In this document: positions 45,600 to 55,074 of the stretch, one piece after another
Numbering within the stretch: position 1 is the first letter of the stretch
Layout: each line of letters begins with the position of its first letter
DNA from: Candidatus Zhuqueibacterota bacterium
Lineage (GTDB): Bacteria; Zhuqueibacterota; Zhuqueibacteria; Residuimicrobiales; Krinioviventaceae
Assembly: GCA_016934825.1 (NCBI GenBank)
Contig: JAFGSB010000059.1
Coordinates: 124,001-188,000, forward strand
DNA length: 64,000 nucleotides
Direction of reading: 5' to 3'
Translations under genes and position numbers: made by a program
Notes under the pieces: generated by a model
Database searches by the model: none
What the model was told of the DNA's origin: nothing
Seen by the model: only the letters and a program-made list of their open reading frames with translations

Positions 45600-47294
45600 C
45601 TACCTGAATAATGTCAGTTTCGTTGTATGAACATATGAGCCGGTTGTTACTCTACAAAAATAGACTCCGGATGGCAGGATGTTTCCGGAATAAGATCTTC
45701 CGTCCCAGTACAGGCGTTGATTTTTCCCGGTTTGCCTTGTCCCGTTCCACAAGGTTATGACCTTTTGTCCCAGTAAATTGAAAATTTCAATTTTTACATC
45801 CGTTGTCGTGGGGACATCAAAAAGAATTCTGATTACATTGTCTTTTGAAAAATCAAACGGATTCGGATAACAGGACACCAATTGATATGTTTTCGGTTGT
45901 TCGGCGGGTTGACCCCAATATTGAACAGCTTCAACAGCGTCGACCAATCCGTATCCGTAAGTATTATCGGGGGATGAATTGCGACCGGCGGTATTCAGCA
46001 AAGCCTCGCGGACCTGGCCGGGATTCAACAGCGGATGCGCCGTAAGCAGCAGGGCGGCTACACCCGCGACCAGCGGGCATGACGCCGATGTCCCGGAGAC
46101 ATTTACATAATCATCCGAATATATATTCACTCCATAATCGTTTACCCCCATGGCGACTACTTCGGGCTTGATACGTCCGTCGGCTGTTGGTCCCCTGGAA
46201 CTGAACCCGGCTATGACGCCGTCTTTATCAACGGCGCCGACGCTGATAACATGTTTGCCGTCGGCGGGAGCGCCAATTATTCCCCAGTTACTATTACCCT
46301 CGTTACCTGCGGATGTCACGACGATGATACCTTTTTCCACGGCGAGGTCCGCTGCTATTGTTACCGGCGCCGTTGTTCCGTTCATATCTTCATTTGTATA
46401 CCAGTCCGTATAACCCAGACTTGTACTGATAATATCAGCGCCAAGGCTGTCGGCCCATTCCGCGGCCGCGATCCAGTAATCCTCCTCAACGGGTGTTTCG
46501 GATCCGTCAATTTCAGTTTTGGCCAGCAGGTAATCCGCGCCCCAGGCCGCGCCGATGAGGCGGCCCGGCCGGTAACCCGCCAGCAGGGACAATATGATGG
46601 TCCCGTGAAGGTTTTGAAAAGACACGTCCTGGCTTTCTTCATTATCCACATTTCCATCTTTATTGATAAAATCCCAGGCCGCAACGACGTGAATATTGCT
46701 AAAAGCTATATGCTCAAGATGAAATCCGGTGTCCAAAACGGCAATTAAAACGCCCTGTCCCTGGTAACCCATTGAATGTATTTCCGGAATACGGACAAGA
46801 TCGTTTTGAACAAAAGAGGGGCCATAATCCAGGGAAAAATCATGAATCGAACGGGTCTCTTTAAATAATAAAGATTGTTCATCCGGGGGTAAGCGTTTCC
46901 CCCTCCGCACTTTATGTATTTTCAGAATAAAACTCAGGTCGGAACATAGGGAAATCTGTTCAGCAGTAGCATAAGCACTTATTGCGTTAAGCCACTTTGA
47001 CCGGTTAACAGGAGTTATACCGAAATTTTTTATTTCCTGAATATAATTTTGATACACCGGCAGATCCGTAAAATCGACCAGGGCGTCAGCCGGTTTTACT
47101 TTTGCCCGCCGGGCCTGTGCTTTGGGTAAAAGTATGTCCCCGGCGCGATTCAGACTTTTTTTGAGATTTATCGGCCCTTTGTCCGTAAAGAAAAACCAAT
47201 ATTTTTCACTTTCTCCGGGCAAAGCAAATGTCCGGAATGAAAAAATACTGACAAACAGAATAAAGAATAAAAATTTGGATCGTTTTGTATTCAC
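45600..47294 (-). CDS. Secreted subtilase with T9SS-type C-terminal sorting domain
   Basis: A 564-residue serine protease. A signal peptide (about 1-24) and an inhibitory propeptide (about 28-135) precede the S8 domain with Asp188 (AVLDTG), His230 (NLHGT), Asn331 (SAGNEG) and Ser403 (GTSASCP), so the triad is intact. The C-terminal about 90 residues have CYPNPFDFSKDN, LGQKV and SGVYFCRV..T..H.TKLTL, which is the type A sorting domain used by type IX secretion. The start is a GTG at 47294 with weak ribosome site. Its presence suggests a T9SS elsewhere in this genome. Convergent to nothing; monocistronic. Confidence 0.9.
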   Translation of the reverse strand: MNTKRSKFLFFILFVSIFSFRTFALPGESEKYWFFFTDKGPINLKKSLNRAGDILLPKAQARRAKVKPADALVDFTDLPVYQNYIQEIKNFGITPVNRSKWLNAISAYATAEQISLCSDLSFILKIHKVRRGKRLPPDEQSLLFKETRSIHDFSLDYGPSFVQNDLVRIPEIHSMGYQGQGVLIAVLDTGFHLEHIAFSNIHVVAAWDFINKDGNVDNEESQDVSFQNLHGTIILSLLAGYRPGRLIGAAWGADYLLAKTEIDGSETPVEEDYWIAAAEWADSLGADIISTSLGYTDWYTNEDMNGTTAPVTIAADLAVEKGIIVVTSAGNEGNSNWGIIGAPADGKHVISVGAVDKDGVIAGFSSRGPTADGRIKPEVVAMGVNDYGVNIYSDDYVNVSGTSASCPLVAGVAALLLTAHPLLNPGQVREALLNTAGRNSSPDNTYGYGLVDAVEAVQYWGQPAEQPKTYQLVSCYPNPFDFSKDNVIRILFDVPTTTDVKIEIFNLLGQKVITLWNGTRQTGKNQRLYWDGRSYSGNILPSGVYFCRVTTGSYVHTTKLTLFR

Positions 47295-47314
47295 AAAGAT
47301 ATATTATGTTTGCT

Positions 47315-48049
47315 CTATCTTTTAATTATATATGCTTTTTGTATAAATACATCCCTGACGGGTGTCGACGGTTCCATGCCCGGTTGCCGGGCCGTCGTTT
47401 TAATTTTTGCTATATCATTTATAACATCCATTCCGCCGATAACTTTGCCAAAAACTGTATATTTCCCGTCAAGATGTTTTGTTCTCTCCCTGGTCAGGCA
47501 GATAAAAAACTGGCTGCCGGCGCTGTTTATGTCCTGCGAACGCGCCATGGACAGAATACCGGCGCCATGCGGAATATCGTTGAATTCGGCCGGCAAAAAG
47601 TAACCCGGATTCCCCGTGCCGTCGTTATACGGGTCCTCGTCGCGGGTCAAAATATCACCGCCCTGTATCATAAAATCTTTAACAATGCGATGAAATTTTG
47701 TACAGTCAAAATAACCGGCTTTGATGAGCTTTTTAAATGACTCGCAGTGCTTGGGCGCCTTGTCGGGATAAAAGGCGATCACAACGGCCCCGAAATTTGT
47801 TTCCAGTATAGCGACTTCTTTTTTATCTACCGGTTCCGAAGGCATTGTTTTGATTTTTTGTAAAAGATTATTTATTTCAGTAAAAGTCAGAGTTTTACAC
47901 GGCTCCTCGGGTTGTGTTTTCATTGATTTGGCTTTTTGCAATAGTTCCGCCACCGTTTCATTGCTCAGTGGTTCATACGGATCGAATTTTTCACAGGAAA
48001 AAAGAACTGTTAAAATTATTAAAGTAAAAATCGTGATGCCGAAGCGCAT
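47315..48049 (-). CDS. Cyclophilin-type peptidyl-prolyl isomerase lipoprotein
   Basis: A 244-residue protein catalysing proline cis/trans isomerisation in the periplasm. A lipobox ends at Cys19 (TVLFSC). A linker of about 60 residues with two weakly repeated units (ELLQKAKSMKTQPE and NLLQKIKTMPSEPV) precedes the cyclophilin domain (about 80-235): YFDCTKFHRIVKDFMIQGGD, GAGILSMARSQDINSAGSQFFICL and KYTVFGKVIGGMDVI. The catalytic Arg is the one in FHRI. AGAGGAGA precedes the ATG. Divergent to priA. Confidence 0.9.
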   Translation of the reverse strand: MRFGITIFTLIILTVLFSCEKFDPYEPLSNETVAELLQKAKSMKTQPEEPCKTLTFTEINNLLQKIKTMPSEPVDKKEVAILETNFGAVVIAFYPDKAPKHCESFKKLIKAGYFDCTKFHRIVKDFMIQGGDILTRDEDPYNDGTGNPGYFLPAEFNDIPHGAGILSMARSQDINSAGSQFFICLTRERTKHLDGKYTVFGKVIGGMDVINDIAKIKTTARQPGMEPSTPVRDVFIQKAYIIKR

Positions 48050-48225
48050 TTTGTTCTCCTCTAATTGTATGTTCTTCAGGTTTATCTACATTTAAACTTA
48101 AAAAAAATAGCAAATAATAACAAGGCTAATTTATTCCGGCTCCCGGAATACCGGTTAAAAAAAGCGTTTTACCCAGTGAATTTGTTTGTTATTGTATTTG
48201 CCCGGGAATTTAATTATCTTTTAAA

Positions 48226-50724
48226 ATGGGAAAAAGTGAAAATGAAATACTTTTGGCCGATGTCGTTTTTCCTGTCCCGGTACAGCATGCTTATACTTAT
48301 CTTGTACCCGAAAAATTTAATGATGATGTTGTACCGGGGGTGCGTGTCCTTGCCCCTTTCGGCCCCAGAAAGGTGACCGGATTTGTCATCGGCAGGAAAG
48401 ACAAATCCGATTACCCTGATCTAAAAGCCATTGAAGAGGTTCTCGATCCCGTGCCATTATTCACTCCAGAAGTGTTGGAACTTGCCAGATGGATAGCCGA
48501 TTATTATCTGTGCGGTTGGGGAGAAGTTTTAAAAGCCGCCCTGCCTGCCGGCATACATCTCAATTCCGAAAGGGTGTTGAGGCTTGTACATGAGAATCCA
48601 ATTGAACTTGCGGAATCTTTAAAGTCCCGTTCACCCCGCCAGGCCGAGATCATAGGGCGGCTAGCGCTGAATAATCCCATGACATTGAATAAACTGAAAA
48701 ACCAGATGAGCGTCGGTTCATTTTATTCCAGCCTGAAAAAATTACGCCAGGAGGGATATGTGCGGGTTGAGTTGTCGCTGCCCCGGGCCAAAGTCGGCAA
48801 AAAATATGAAACGATTATTAAAATTCCCGAGAAATATACGCACGATGAAATGGAGTCTTTTATTCTTGATTTAGAGGGGAAAGCGCCCAAACAGGCGAAA
48901 TCGCTTGAGATCCTTCTCCGGGCCAATAACCGTGAATTTACCCGTATGGGACTGGCGAAGCAGGCCGGGACAAATTTGAGCTCCGTCAACAGTCTGGTCG
49001 ATAAGGGGTATATAGAACTGGAGACGCGGGAAATTTTTCGTGATTATTATAATCAGGCAAAATATGAACTTCCCAAAAAACTTTTCTTAAATACCGATCA
49101 GCAAAACGCGTTGAACAAAATAAAAGCCGGCCTTGATGTTCATGAAGCGGCCACCTTTTTATTACATGGCGTAACGGGCAGCGGTAAAACCCAGGTTTAT
49201 ATCGAGGCAATTTATCATGTTATATCCAAAGGGCAGACAGCCATTGTGCTGGTGCCGGAAATTGCATTAACCCCGCAAATGGTCAGCCGGTTCCGGGCCC
49301 ACTTTGGCGACCTGGTAGCCGTGTTTCACAGCCGTATGTCGCCGGGCGAACGATATGATTCCTGGCGGCAGACATGGGAAGGGAAGCACAAGATCGTGAT
49401 CGGGCCGCGATCCGCGATCTTTGCGCCGTTAAAAAAAGTCGGGTTGATCGTTATTGATGAGGAACATGAACCCTCTTTTAAACAATCCGACCTGACCCCG
49501 CGTTATAACGCCAGGGATGTTGCTGTGGTCAGAGCGATACTTGAAAAAGCGGTGGTTGTGCTGGGTTCGGCAACGCCTTCGGTCGAGTCATATTTTAATA
49601 CGCAAATTGAAAAATACCGGCTGCTGGAATTACCCAAAAGAATTGACGATGTCCCTATGCCCAAAGTAGAATTGGTGGACATGAAGCGCGAGCCGAAAAT
49701 AATCGGCAGAAAATCTCCGGTTATATTTTCCCGGTTATTAAGACAAAAAATTGATGAAAAATTAAGTCTGGGCGAGCAAATCATTCTTTTCTTAAACCGG
49801 CGGGGTTTTGCAACGCTTTTTAAATGCAAGGATTGCGGTTACACCGCCAAATGCGATCATTGTGATATTACATTAACCTATCATATAAAAGGGCATATTT
49901 TAAAATGTCATTATTGCGGTTATACGAGGAGGGCGCCCGACAGATGCCCGGAATGCGGCGGAACCGATGTTATGTTCAGGGGTGTCGGAACGCAAAGAGT
50001 TGAAGAAGAATTAAATGAACTGTACCCGGGTGTCAAAGCGATACGGATGGATTTGGATACAACAAGAGGCCGTATGGCCCACGACCGTTTGCTTGATAAA
50101 TTCGGCAGCGGCGAGTATCAAGTCCTGCTGGGAACACAAATGGTGGCAAAAGGACTCGATTTTCCGAATGTAACGCTTGTCGGGGTTATATCCGCCGACA
50201 CGGAATTGTTTTTACCGGATTTTCGCGCCGCGGAACGGACGTTTCAATTGATTACCCAGGTTGCCGGAAGGGCAGGCAGAAAAGACAAAACCGGAGAAGT
50301 GATCGTTCAAAGCTATGATCCGGGCCATTACAGTTTAAAATATGCCCGAAATCATAATTTCCAGGATTTTTTCAGATCGGAACTGTTTGACAGACACGGA
50401 CAGGTATATCCGCCGTACAGCCGAATTATAAATATATTATTTCGGGGAAAAGAAGAAGCCGTTGTGCGGAAAGCAGCGGAAAATTTTGCACAAATGGTTA
50501 AAAAGGATCCCTGTTTCGAAATGCTCGGACCGGTTCCTTCTACCCTGTCCAAAATTCAAAATTTTTATCGCTGGCATATCTTATTCAAAAGTGTTAAAAA
50601 ATCCGATTCCGGCAGCAGAATATTAAAGAATTCAATCCGGGAATCGCTTGCGGAATATAAAAAAAAGCATAAATCCAAAAATGTAACATTGACAATTGAT
50701 GTTGATCCGGGTTCGATTTTGTAA
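48226..50724 (+). CDS. priA: Primosomal protein N' (PriA helicase)
   Basis: Restarts stalled replication forks by loading the primosome. The 832-residue protein has the N-terminal DNA-binding domain beginning ENEILLADVVFPVPV, Walker A GVTGSGKT (about 314-321), DEEH Walker B (about 410-413), and eight cysteines in CKDCGYTAKCDHC and CHYCGY...CPECGG for two zinc sites (about 533-580). Helicase motifs V and VI are in GTQMVAKGLDFPNVTLVG and TQVAGRAGR. The start has no strong ribosome site. It ends 3 bp before the stop of the TPR gene on the other strand. Confidence 0.95.
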   Translation: MGKSENEILLADVVFPVPVQHAYTYLVPEKFNDDVVPGVRVLAPFGPRKVTGFVIGRKDKSDYPDLKAIEEVLDPVPLFTPEVLELARWIADYYLCGWGEVLKAALPAGIHLNSERVLRLVHENPIELAESLKSRSPRQAEIIGRLALNNPMTLNKLKNQMSVGSFYSSLKKLRQEGYVRVELSLPRAKVGKKYETIIKIPEKYTHDEMESFILDLEGKAPKQAKSLEILLRANNREFTRMGLAKQAGTNLSSVNSLVDKGYIELETREIFRDYYNQAKYELPKKLFLNTDQQNALNKIKAGLDVHEAATFLLHGVTGSGKTQVYIEAIYHVISKGQTAIVLVPEIALTPQMVSRFRAHFGDLVAVFHSRMSPGERYDSWRQTWEGKHKIVIGPRSAIFAPLKKVGLIVIDEEHEPSFKQSDLTPRYNARDVAVVRAILEKAVVVLGSATPSVESYFNTQIEKYRLLELPKRIDDVPMPKVELVDMKREPKIIGRKSPVIFSRLLRQKIDEKLSLGEQIILFLNRRGFATLFKCKDCGYTAKCDHCDITLTYHIKGHILKCHYCGYTRRAPDRCPECGGTDVMFRGVGTQRVEEELNELYPGVKAIRMDLDTTRGRMAHDRLLDKFGSGEYQVLLGTQMVAKGLDFPNVTLVGVISADTELFLPDFRAAERTFQLITQVAGRAGRKDKTGEVIVQSYDPGHYSLKYARNHNFQDFFRSELFDRHGQVYPPYSRIINILFRGKEEAVVRKAAENFAQMVKKDPCFEMLGPVPSTLSKIQNFYRWHILFKSVKKSDSGSRILKNSIRESLAEYKKKHKSKNVTLTIDVDPGSIL

Positions 50725-50727
50725 TTT

Positions 50728-52101
50728 CTATTGCAGTTGTTTCCTTTTCACTAAAAATAATGCCCGGGATTTACCATATTCGGCATAACCGCGCCAGTTC
50801 TTTTGTTGTTCATTAATCAGGGATAAATTTTGTAATGTTTTGACCTTTTCGCTTAATTTATTTAACAACTGTCTTTCTTTCCGGATTTTGGTCAATAGTA
50901 CAGAACGCTGAGTGATCAATTTATTATTTTCTTCTTTAATAAATAACGGAAGCTCTTGCTTTTGATCCAAAGAGATACCGTTCATAAATTTGCTTTCCAT
51001 AACCAGTATGGACATTTTAATATTTTCAATTTCGTTTAATTGTGTTTCCAGGTAACTGTTTATATTCTCGTTGTAATCGGCTAAAAGTTGTGTTTTAGGT
51101 AATATATCTATTAAATATTCATAACTTTGTAATGCTTTATCGAATAAACCTAATTTTAAATAACATCGTCCCAGTAAAAAAAGTCCTTCCGGTGTGCTTT
51201 CAGTTTCAGGGTAATTGGTAATAAATTCAGTCAAGTAGATAATGGCATCTTTATATTGCTCCAATTTAACAGCGGTCCAGCCCGAGCTCAATAAAACGTT
51301 GTGATAATTTTCATACTCCCTGGATATACAGTTGAATTGCTTTTGGGCATGAAAATAATAACCCAGTTCATAGTACAAATAGCCCAGGGTCAGGTGGGTT
51401 TCATTGATTAAATTTATTCTTTCCTGGTTGTAAACCGGCAGCTTGCAAATATCATTAAATACTTGCACGGCATCTTTCAGCTTTTTCAATTTTAACAGGG
51501 ACAGGGCTTTCAGGTAAAGACTATGATCATAATAAGGGCTGTTATCTTTGATAAATGATAAAGCATAAATCGTTTCCTGAAATTTTCCCAACTGATATAA
51601 CGCAAGACCAGCGTAATAACTTGAATAGTCAATTATTTCCTGTGAAGGATCCCCTTTCATTATGATTTTGTATATTTCAAGAGATTTCCCGAAATTTTGT
51701 TCATCAAATGAGACTCTTTGAAGTCCCGATAATGCATACCCAATGTATGGACTTTTTGTGTATTTTGAAGCAAAATATTTGTAAACTGTCCTGGCGCCGT
51801 TAAGTAATTCCATTTCATACAAACATTCTCCCAACTGGTATGTCACCTCGTCAATTTCCGAATACTTTGGGTAGGCATCCAGCAATAAAATCAGGTTTTG
51901 GGAACAGTCCCAGTAATTTTTTTCTTCCAGCATTTTTTTAGAATCATAAAACAATTTTTTTGATGATTTTTCAAGCACCTGATTAACAACGGCTGATGAT
52001 CTTTCAATGCGTGTGTTTTTTGCGGATTTTGAAAATGACGGGGTTGTTAAATTTAAAGATATTGTAATAATGAGCAAAAAAGTTATATTACTACTTTTCA
52101 T
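50728..52101 (-). CDS. Exported TPR-repeat protein
   Basis: A 457-residue protein with a signal peptide (about 1-24) and around eight to ten TPR-like helices (about 45-345), including LILLLDAYPKYSEIDEVTYQLGECLYEM and GLFLLGRCYLKLGLFDKALQSYEYL. The final third (about 350-455) is predicted coiled coil, rich in Lys/Glu/Leu. Such proteins often act as assembly scaffolds in the periplasm, similar in outline to BamD/YbgF-type modules, but the family is not identified. Convergent with priA; weak ribosome site. Confidence 0.75.
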   Translation of the reverse strand: MKSSNITFLLIITISLNLTTPSFSKSAKNTRIERSSAVVNQVLEKSSKKLFYDSKKMLEEKNYWDCSQNLILLLDAYPKYSEIDEVTYQLGECLYEMELLNGARTVYKYFASKYTKSPYIGYALSGLQRVSFDEQNFGKSLEIYKIIMKGDPSQEIIDYSSYYAGLALYQLGKFQETIYALSFIKDNSPYYDHSLYLKALSLLKLKKLKDAVQVFNDICKLPVYNQERINLINETHLTLGYLYYELGYYFHAQKQFNCISREYENYHNVLLSSGWTAVKLEQYKDAIIYLTEFITNYPETESTPEGLFLLGRCYLKLGLFDKALQSYEYLIDILPKTQLLADYNENINSYLETQLNEIENIKMSILVMESKFMNGISLDQKQELPLFIKEENNKLITQRSVLLTKIRKERQLLNKLSEKVKTLQNLSLINEQQKNWRGYAEYGKSRALFLVKRKQLQ

Positions 52102-52342
52102 TATTCTACCCGGGTATTAAAGTACTTGGTCTAAGTAAAAATGACCCACCATGTAAACAGAAACAGACCCCCTTTATTACGTTTGGCTGTTTACAATCTT
52201 AATAAAATGAATTGTTTATAAAAAATTGTTAAATAAAAACCGCTTTGGTTTTTAAGTGAATTCTGCAATTATTATTCCAGATTACTTTTGTCTCAGTAAA
52301 TCGGTACTGCAGAGAATATAGAATTTAAGAGGTAAAAAAGGA

Positions 52343-52879
52343 TTAACTCTGTTTAAGAATATTTTTCAGTTGGTCTTTATATTTTGCCCTTATTTCCATA
52401 AAGTCTTTTTCATACAGGCCTGTTTTGAAATCAGGAAAGCACCATTCCCCCGGGGTATAATGACCTTTTTCATAACGCAGGGTCGGATCGGCGTAAATAC
52501 CGAAATCGAGATATATTTTATGTCCCTTATATTTTGCCGATGCCAGAACGACTTTATCATAATCCATATAACCCGGATCCAGATTAACCTTTCTTTGATT
52601 GTCATGTGCAAGATCATCTTCGATCCGATTGCATTCAATTTTAATTTGCGCCAAAAGCTTTGGATTAATAAGCCGGGTAAAAGAGTAAAATACCCGGTAA
52701 ATTGGGGAGCCCATTTCGGTCTCATAATAAGAGGTCATGTCGAACGGAAACATTTTACTTTTATAGTCGATGTCTCCGTAACGTTCTTTGAGTAACCATA
52801 CCGCTTTTTGCAGTAACTCATTATCACTGTACAGGATACCGCAAAAGAGCTTGACGGGTGTGGGATCAGTCGGTATCAC
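52343..52879 (-). CDS. DUF4416 family protein
   Basis: A 178-residue protein with the pattern of DUF4416: KLFCGILYSDNELLQKAVWLLKERYGDID near the start, FPFDMTSYYETEMGSPIYRVFYSF, RKVNLDPGYMD, VLASAKYKGHKIYL and IYADPTLRYEKGHY. No activity is known for the family. It begins at GTG 52879 inside the last codons of the acetyltransferase gene (14-bp overlap), so the two are translationally coupled. Soluble; no signal. Confidence 0.85.
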   Translation of the reverse strand: MIPTDPTPVKLFCGILYSDNELLQKAVWLLKERYGDIDYKSKMFPFDMTSYYETEMGSPIYRVFYSFTRLINPKLLAQIKIECNRIEDDLAHDNQRKVNLDPGYMDYDKVVLASAKYKGHKIYLDFGIYADPTLRYEKGHYTPGEWCFPDFKTGLYEKDFMEIRAKYKDQLKNILKQS

Positions 52880-53753
52880 TCAGTATAGTCCTTTCATTTT
52901 TACGAAACAGGCCCAACTGTTTTTGACGCCTGATATTTTCGTGAATTGCAACCAACGCCTGCTCGACAAGTTGCGGGTCAATACCAAAAATGTTGTGAAC
53001 GATAGCATGGTAATTATGTTTTATTTTTTCTTTTTGTTTCCCGTCAAAATTCGTGATCTGTAATAAATCTTTATGCATATAGACCAGCCCGTCATTCCGG
53101 ATTTTCGTCAGGCAGATATCATGCATGGTGCTTTTGTAAAAAGAGTCGTACCAGAAAGACAAAAACAAATCCGGCGGAACGGGATCGTCACGAAAAAAAT
53201 ACCGCCATTTTGATTGATGCCGGTCAAAAGTGCGCAGAAAAAAATGTTCGTTGTTTTTGTTAAAAATCAATTCGACTCCTGAATGCGGTGTTCGGTACAC
53301 ACGCGGGTGGTTTTTATGTAATTCCATCGGTTTTGTGAGTAAATATCCCGGATCAATGAGATATTTCTTTTCGTTCAGGGAAACAATTAGAGCACAATGC
53401 GCGTTGGGTCTGTTTTGCATACTGGCAATAACCGGATAACAATGAAATCCCTGAATAGTCAGCAGGGACTGCAAAAAGAATGTCAGGGAGAAACACGTTC
53501 CTCCAAGATGATAGCGTTCATAATCATCCATGATCTCCTCCGGCAGTCGAATTCGTTCGGGTGAACTAAAATCGTGATGAAGCTTGACTATTTTACTGAT
53601 ATTTTCATACGGCAAGCCCGCATAATGAATTAATAATTCTTCCAAATAGGACAGCTCCGGTGATTTGGATTTTATGTTGTGATATTTTATAAAGTGAGAA
53701 ACCGCCTGTTCATGATCCGCAGGATTGATAATTATTTTTTTCTCTATTTGCAT
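52866..53753 (-). CDS. Arylamine N-acetyltransferase-family protein
   Basis: Transfers an acetyl or other acyl group from CoA to amines, or uses other acyl donors. The Cys-His-Asp triad is visible: Cys87 (GGTCFS), His119 (NAHCALIV) and Asp134 (LIDPGY), with LPYENISK as the family's N-terminal motif. The 295-residue length fits. Beyond residue 230 the C-terminal part differs from typical NATs, so specificity is open. Overlaps the DUF4416 gene. The ribosome site is weak. Confidence 0.85.
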   Translation of the reverse strand: MQIEKKIIINPADHEQAVSHFIKYHNIKSKSPELSYLEELLIHYAGLPYENISKIVKLHHDFSSPERIRLPEEIMDDYERYHLGGTCFSLTFFLQSLLTIQGFHCYPVIASMQNRPNAHCALIVSLNEKKYLIDPGYLLTKPMELHKNHPRVYRTPHSGVELIFNKNNEHFFLRTFDRHQSKWRYFFRDDPVPPDLFLSFWYDSFYKSTMHDICLTKIRNDGLVYMHKDLLQITNFDGKQKEKIKHNYHAIVHNIFGIDPQLVEQALVAIHENIRRQKQLGLFRKNERTILSDTD

Positions 53754-53875
53754 ATTTTTGTTAAATTCATAAAAATTAGATTGACTAATTACAAAAAATT
53801 TTCAAGATTAAGATATAAGAAATTTTATCCATTAATATAATAATCATATTTAAAAAAACCAAAAGGGAGTGCAAT

Positions 53876-54904
53876 ATGAGGAAAATGTTTTTTGTTGTTT
53901 TGTTGTTATTTGTTTTCGTTCAAATTATTCCTGCGCAGGTTACCTTCGAAACGGCAATGACGAGTAACGGATTCTACGGAAACGGGGCATATACCTCCAC
54001 AACAAAAACTTTTATTCAGGGCGATGCCAAACGAACCGAAACGGAGTTTAAATTCACGGGTGCGATTATGAAGCATTTAAGCCCGAAAGGAACAGAGATT
54101 GAGATAACACGACTGGACAAAAATGTATTCTGGAAATTTAATGATAAAAAGAAAGAGTATACGGAAATACCTTTTGCGCAAATGAAGGACATGATCGATT
54201 CGGGTACTTCGGCCATGCAGGGAACACAACAGGGACAGGAAACAGGGAAAGAACAGGAGGCAGTTGAATCCGAATATGAATGGCAGGAACCGAAAGTGGA
54301 AGTCAAAAAAGTTGCAAGTAATTTGAATGTAAACGGATTTAATTGCGACCAGTATCTGGGTACCGTAACGACTGTCGGTAAACATAAACAGACGGGGGTG
54401 CTGGACACGATGCTGTTCAAATCCGATATTTGGAGCAGTAAAAGTCTTTTGAATGACATGCAGACCGCAAACGATTTTGAAAAACGCCTTGCCGAAGCCC
54501 TTGGTTTTAGTGTGGAAGACAGCCGCAGTTTCGCGCAATTGATGAGTCAATACAAGGATCAAACCGAGACCCTGATGAATGAAATGAAAAAGATTGACGG
54601 CTATCCGATTAAAACCGATATGAATTATACCGTTACGAACCATGCCATGAAAAGCAGTCAGGGAGAGGGTGAAACAGAATCCGAAGAAGAGGGCGATCAA
54701 ATTGCCCTGGATGATATCAAAGGATCGCTGGGGGGATTGTTCGGAAAAAAGCTGGCCCAAAAGGCTTCGGAAAAAGTAGCAAAACCCGAGTCAACAGGCG
54801 CAGTGGAAATATTCCAGTTTGTTTCGGAAGTAAAAAATATAAAGTCCGGCAGTATTGATTCGCAAATGTTTGAAGTGCCGGGAAATTACAAATTAAAAAA
54901 GTAA
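53876..54904 (+). CDS. Exported DUF4412-like protein
   Basis: A 342-residue exported protein (signal peptide about 1-20). The N-terminal half has the DUF4412-like pattern: TFIQGDAKRTETEFKFTGAIM, EIEITRLDKNVFWKFNDKKKEYTEIPF, followed by a linker rich in Gln/Glu (about 105-140), NVNGFNCDQYLGTV and IWSSKSLLNDM. A second low-complexity acidic stretch (about 260-285) lies in the C-terminal part. The fold is thought to bind lipid-like or metabolite ligands in the periplasm; this is weak inference. GGGAG precedes the ATG. A 14-bp hairpin follows. Confidence 0.7.
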   Translation: MRKMFFVVLLLFVFVQIIPAQVTFETAMTSNGFYGNGAYTSTTKTFIQGDAKRTETEFKFTGAIMKHLSPKGTEIEITRLDKNVFWKFNDKKKEYTEIPFAQMKDMIDSGTSAMQGTQQGQETGKEQEAVESEYEWQEPKVEVKKVASNLNVNGFNCDQYLGTVTTVGKHKQTGVLDTMLFKSDIWSSKSLLNDMQTANDFEKRLAEALGFSVEDSRSFAQLMSQYKDQTETLMNEMKKIDGYPIKTDMNYTVTNHAMKSSQGEGETESEEEGDQIALDDIKGSLGGLFGKKLAQKASEKVAKPESTGAVEIFQFVSEVKNIKSGSIDSQMFEVPGNYKLKK

Positions 54905-54963
54905 TTGTATTTTTACCGGCTAATAATTGCCGAAAAAGTATCTTAAAACCGGCTTGTATAAAG

Positions 54964-54997
54964 CTCCAGGAAAGGTGCTTGTTCACCTTTCCTGGAG
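54964..54997. terminator. Strong hairpin after the DUF4412-like gene
   Basis: Perfect 14-bp stem CTCCAGGAAAGGTG with a CTTGTT loop, 60 nt after the stop. It is followed by an A-run rather than T-run on the plus strand, so it is a weak intrinsic candidate. Confidence 0.55.
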
Positions 54998-55074
54998 AAA
55001 AAAAACAATATCGAATATCAGGCACATAATTGGACGAGGGATCCACTTTTTATTTTTACAACTTTAAAACAAAT

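Noticed and set aside
52152-52195. TGTAAACAG ... CTGTTTACA inverted repeat with nearby GACCCACC, suspected insertion-sequence scar
   Set aside because: Only 9 bp per arm, no duplication or transposase trace, so not called as a mobile element.
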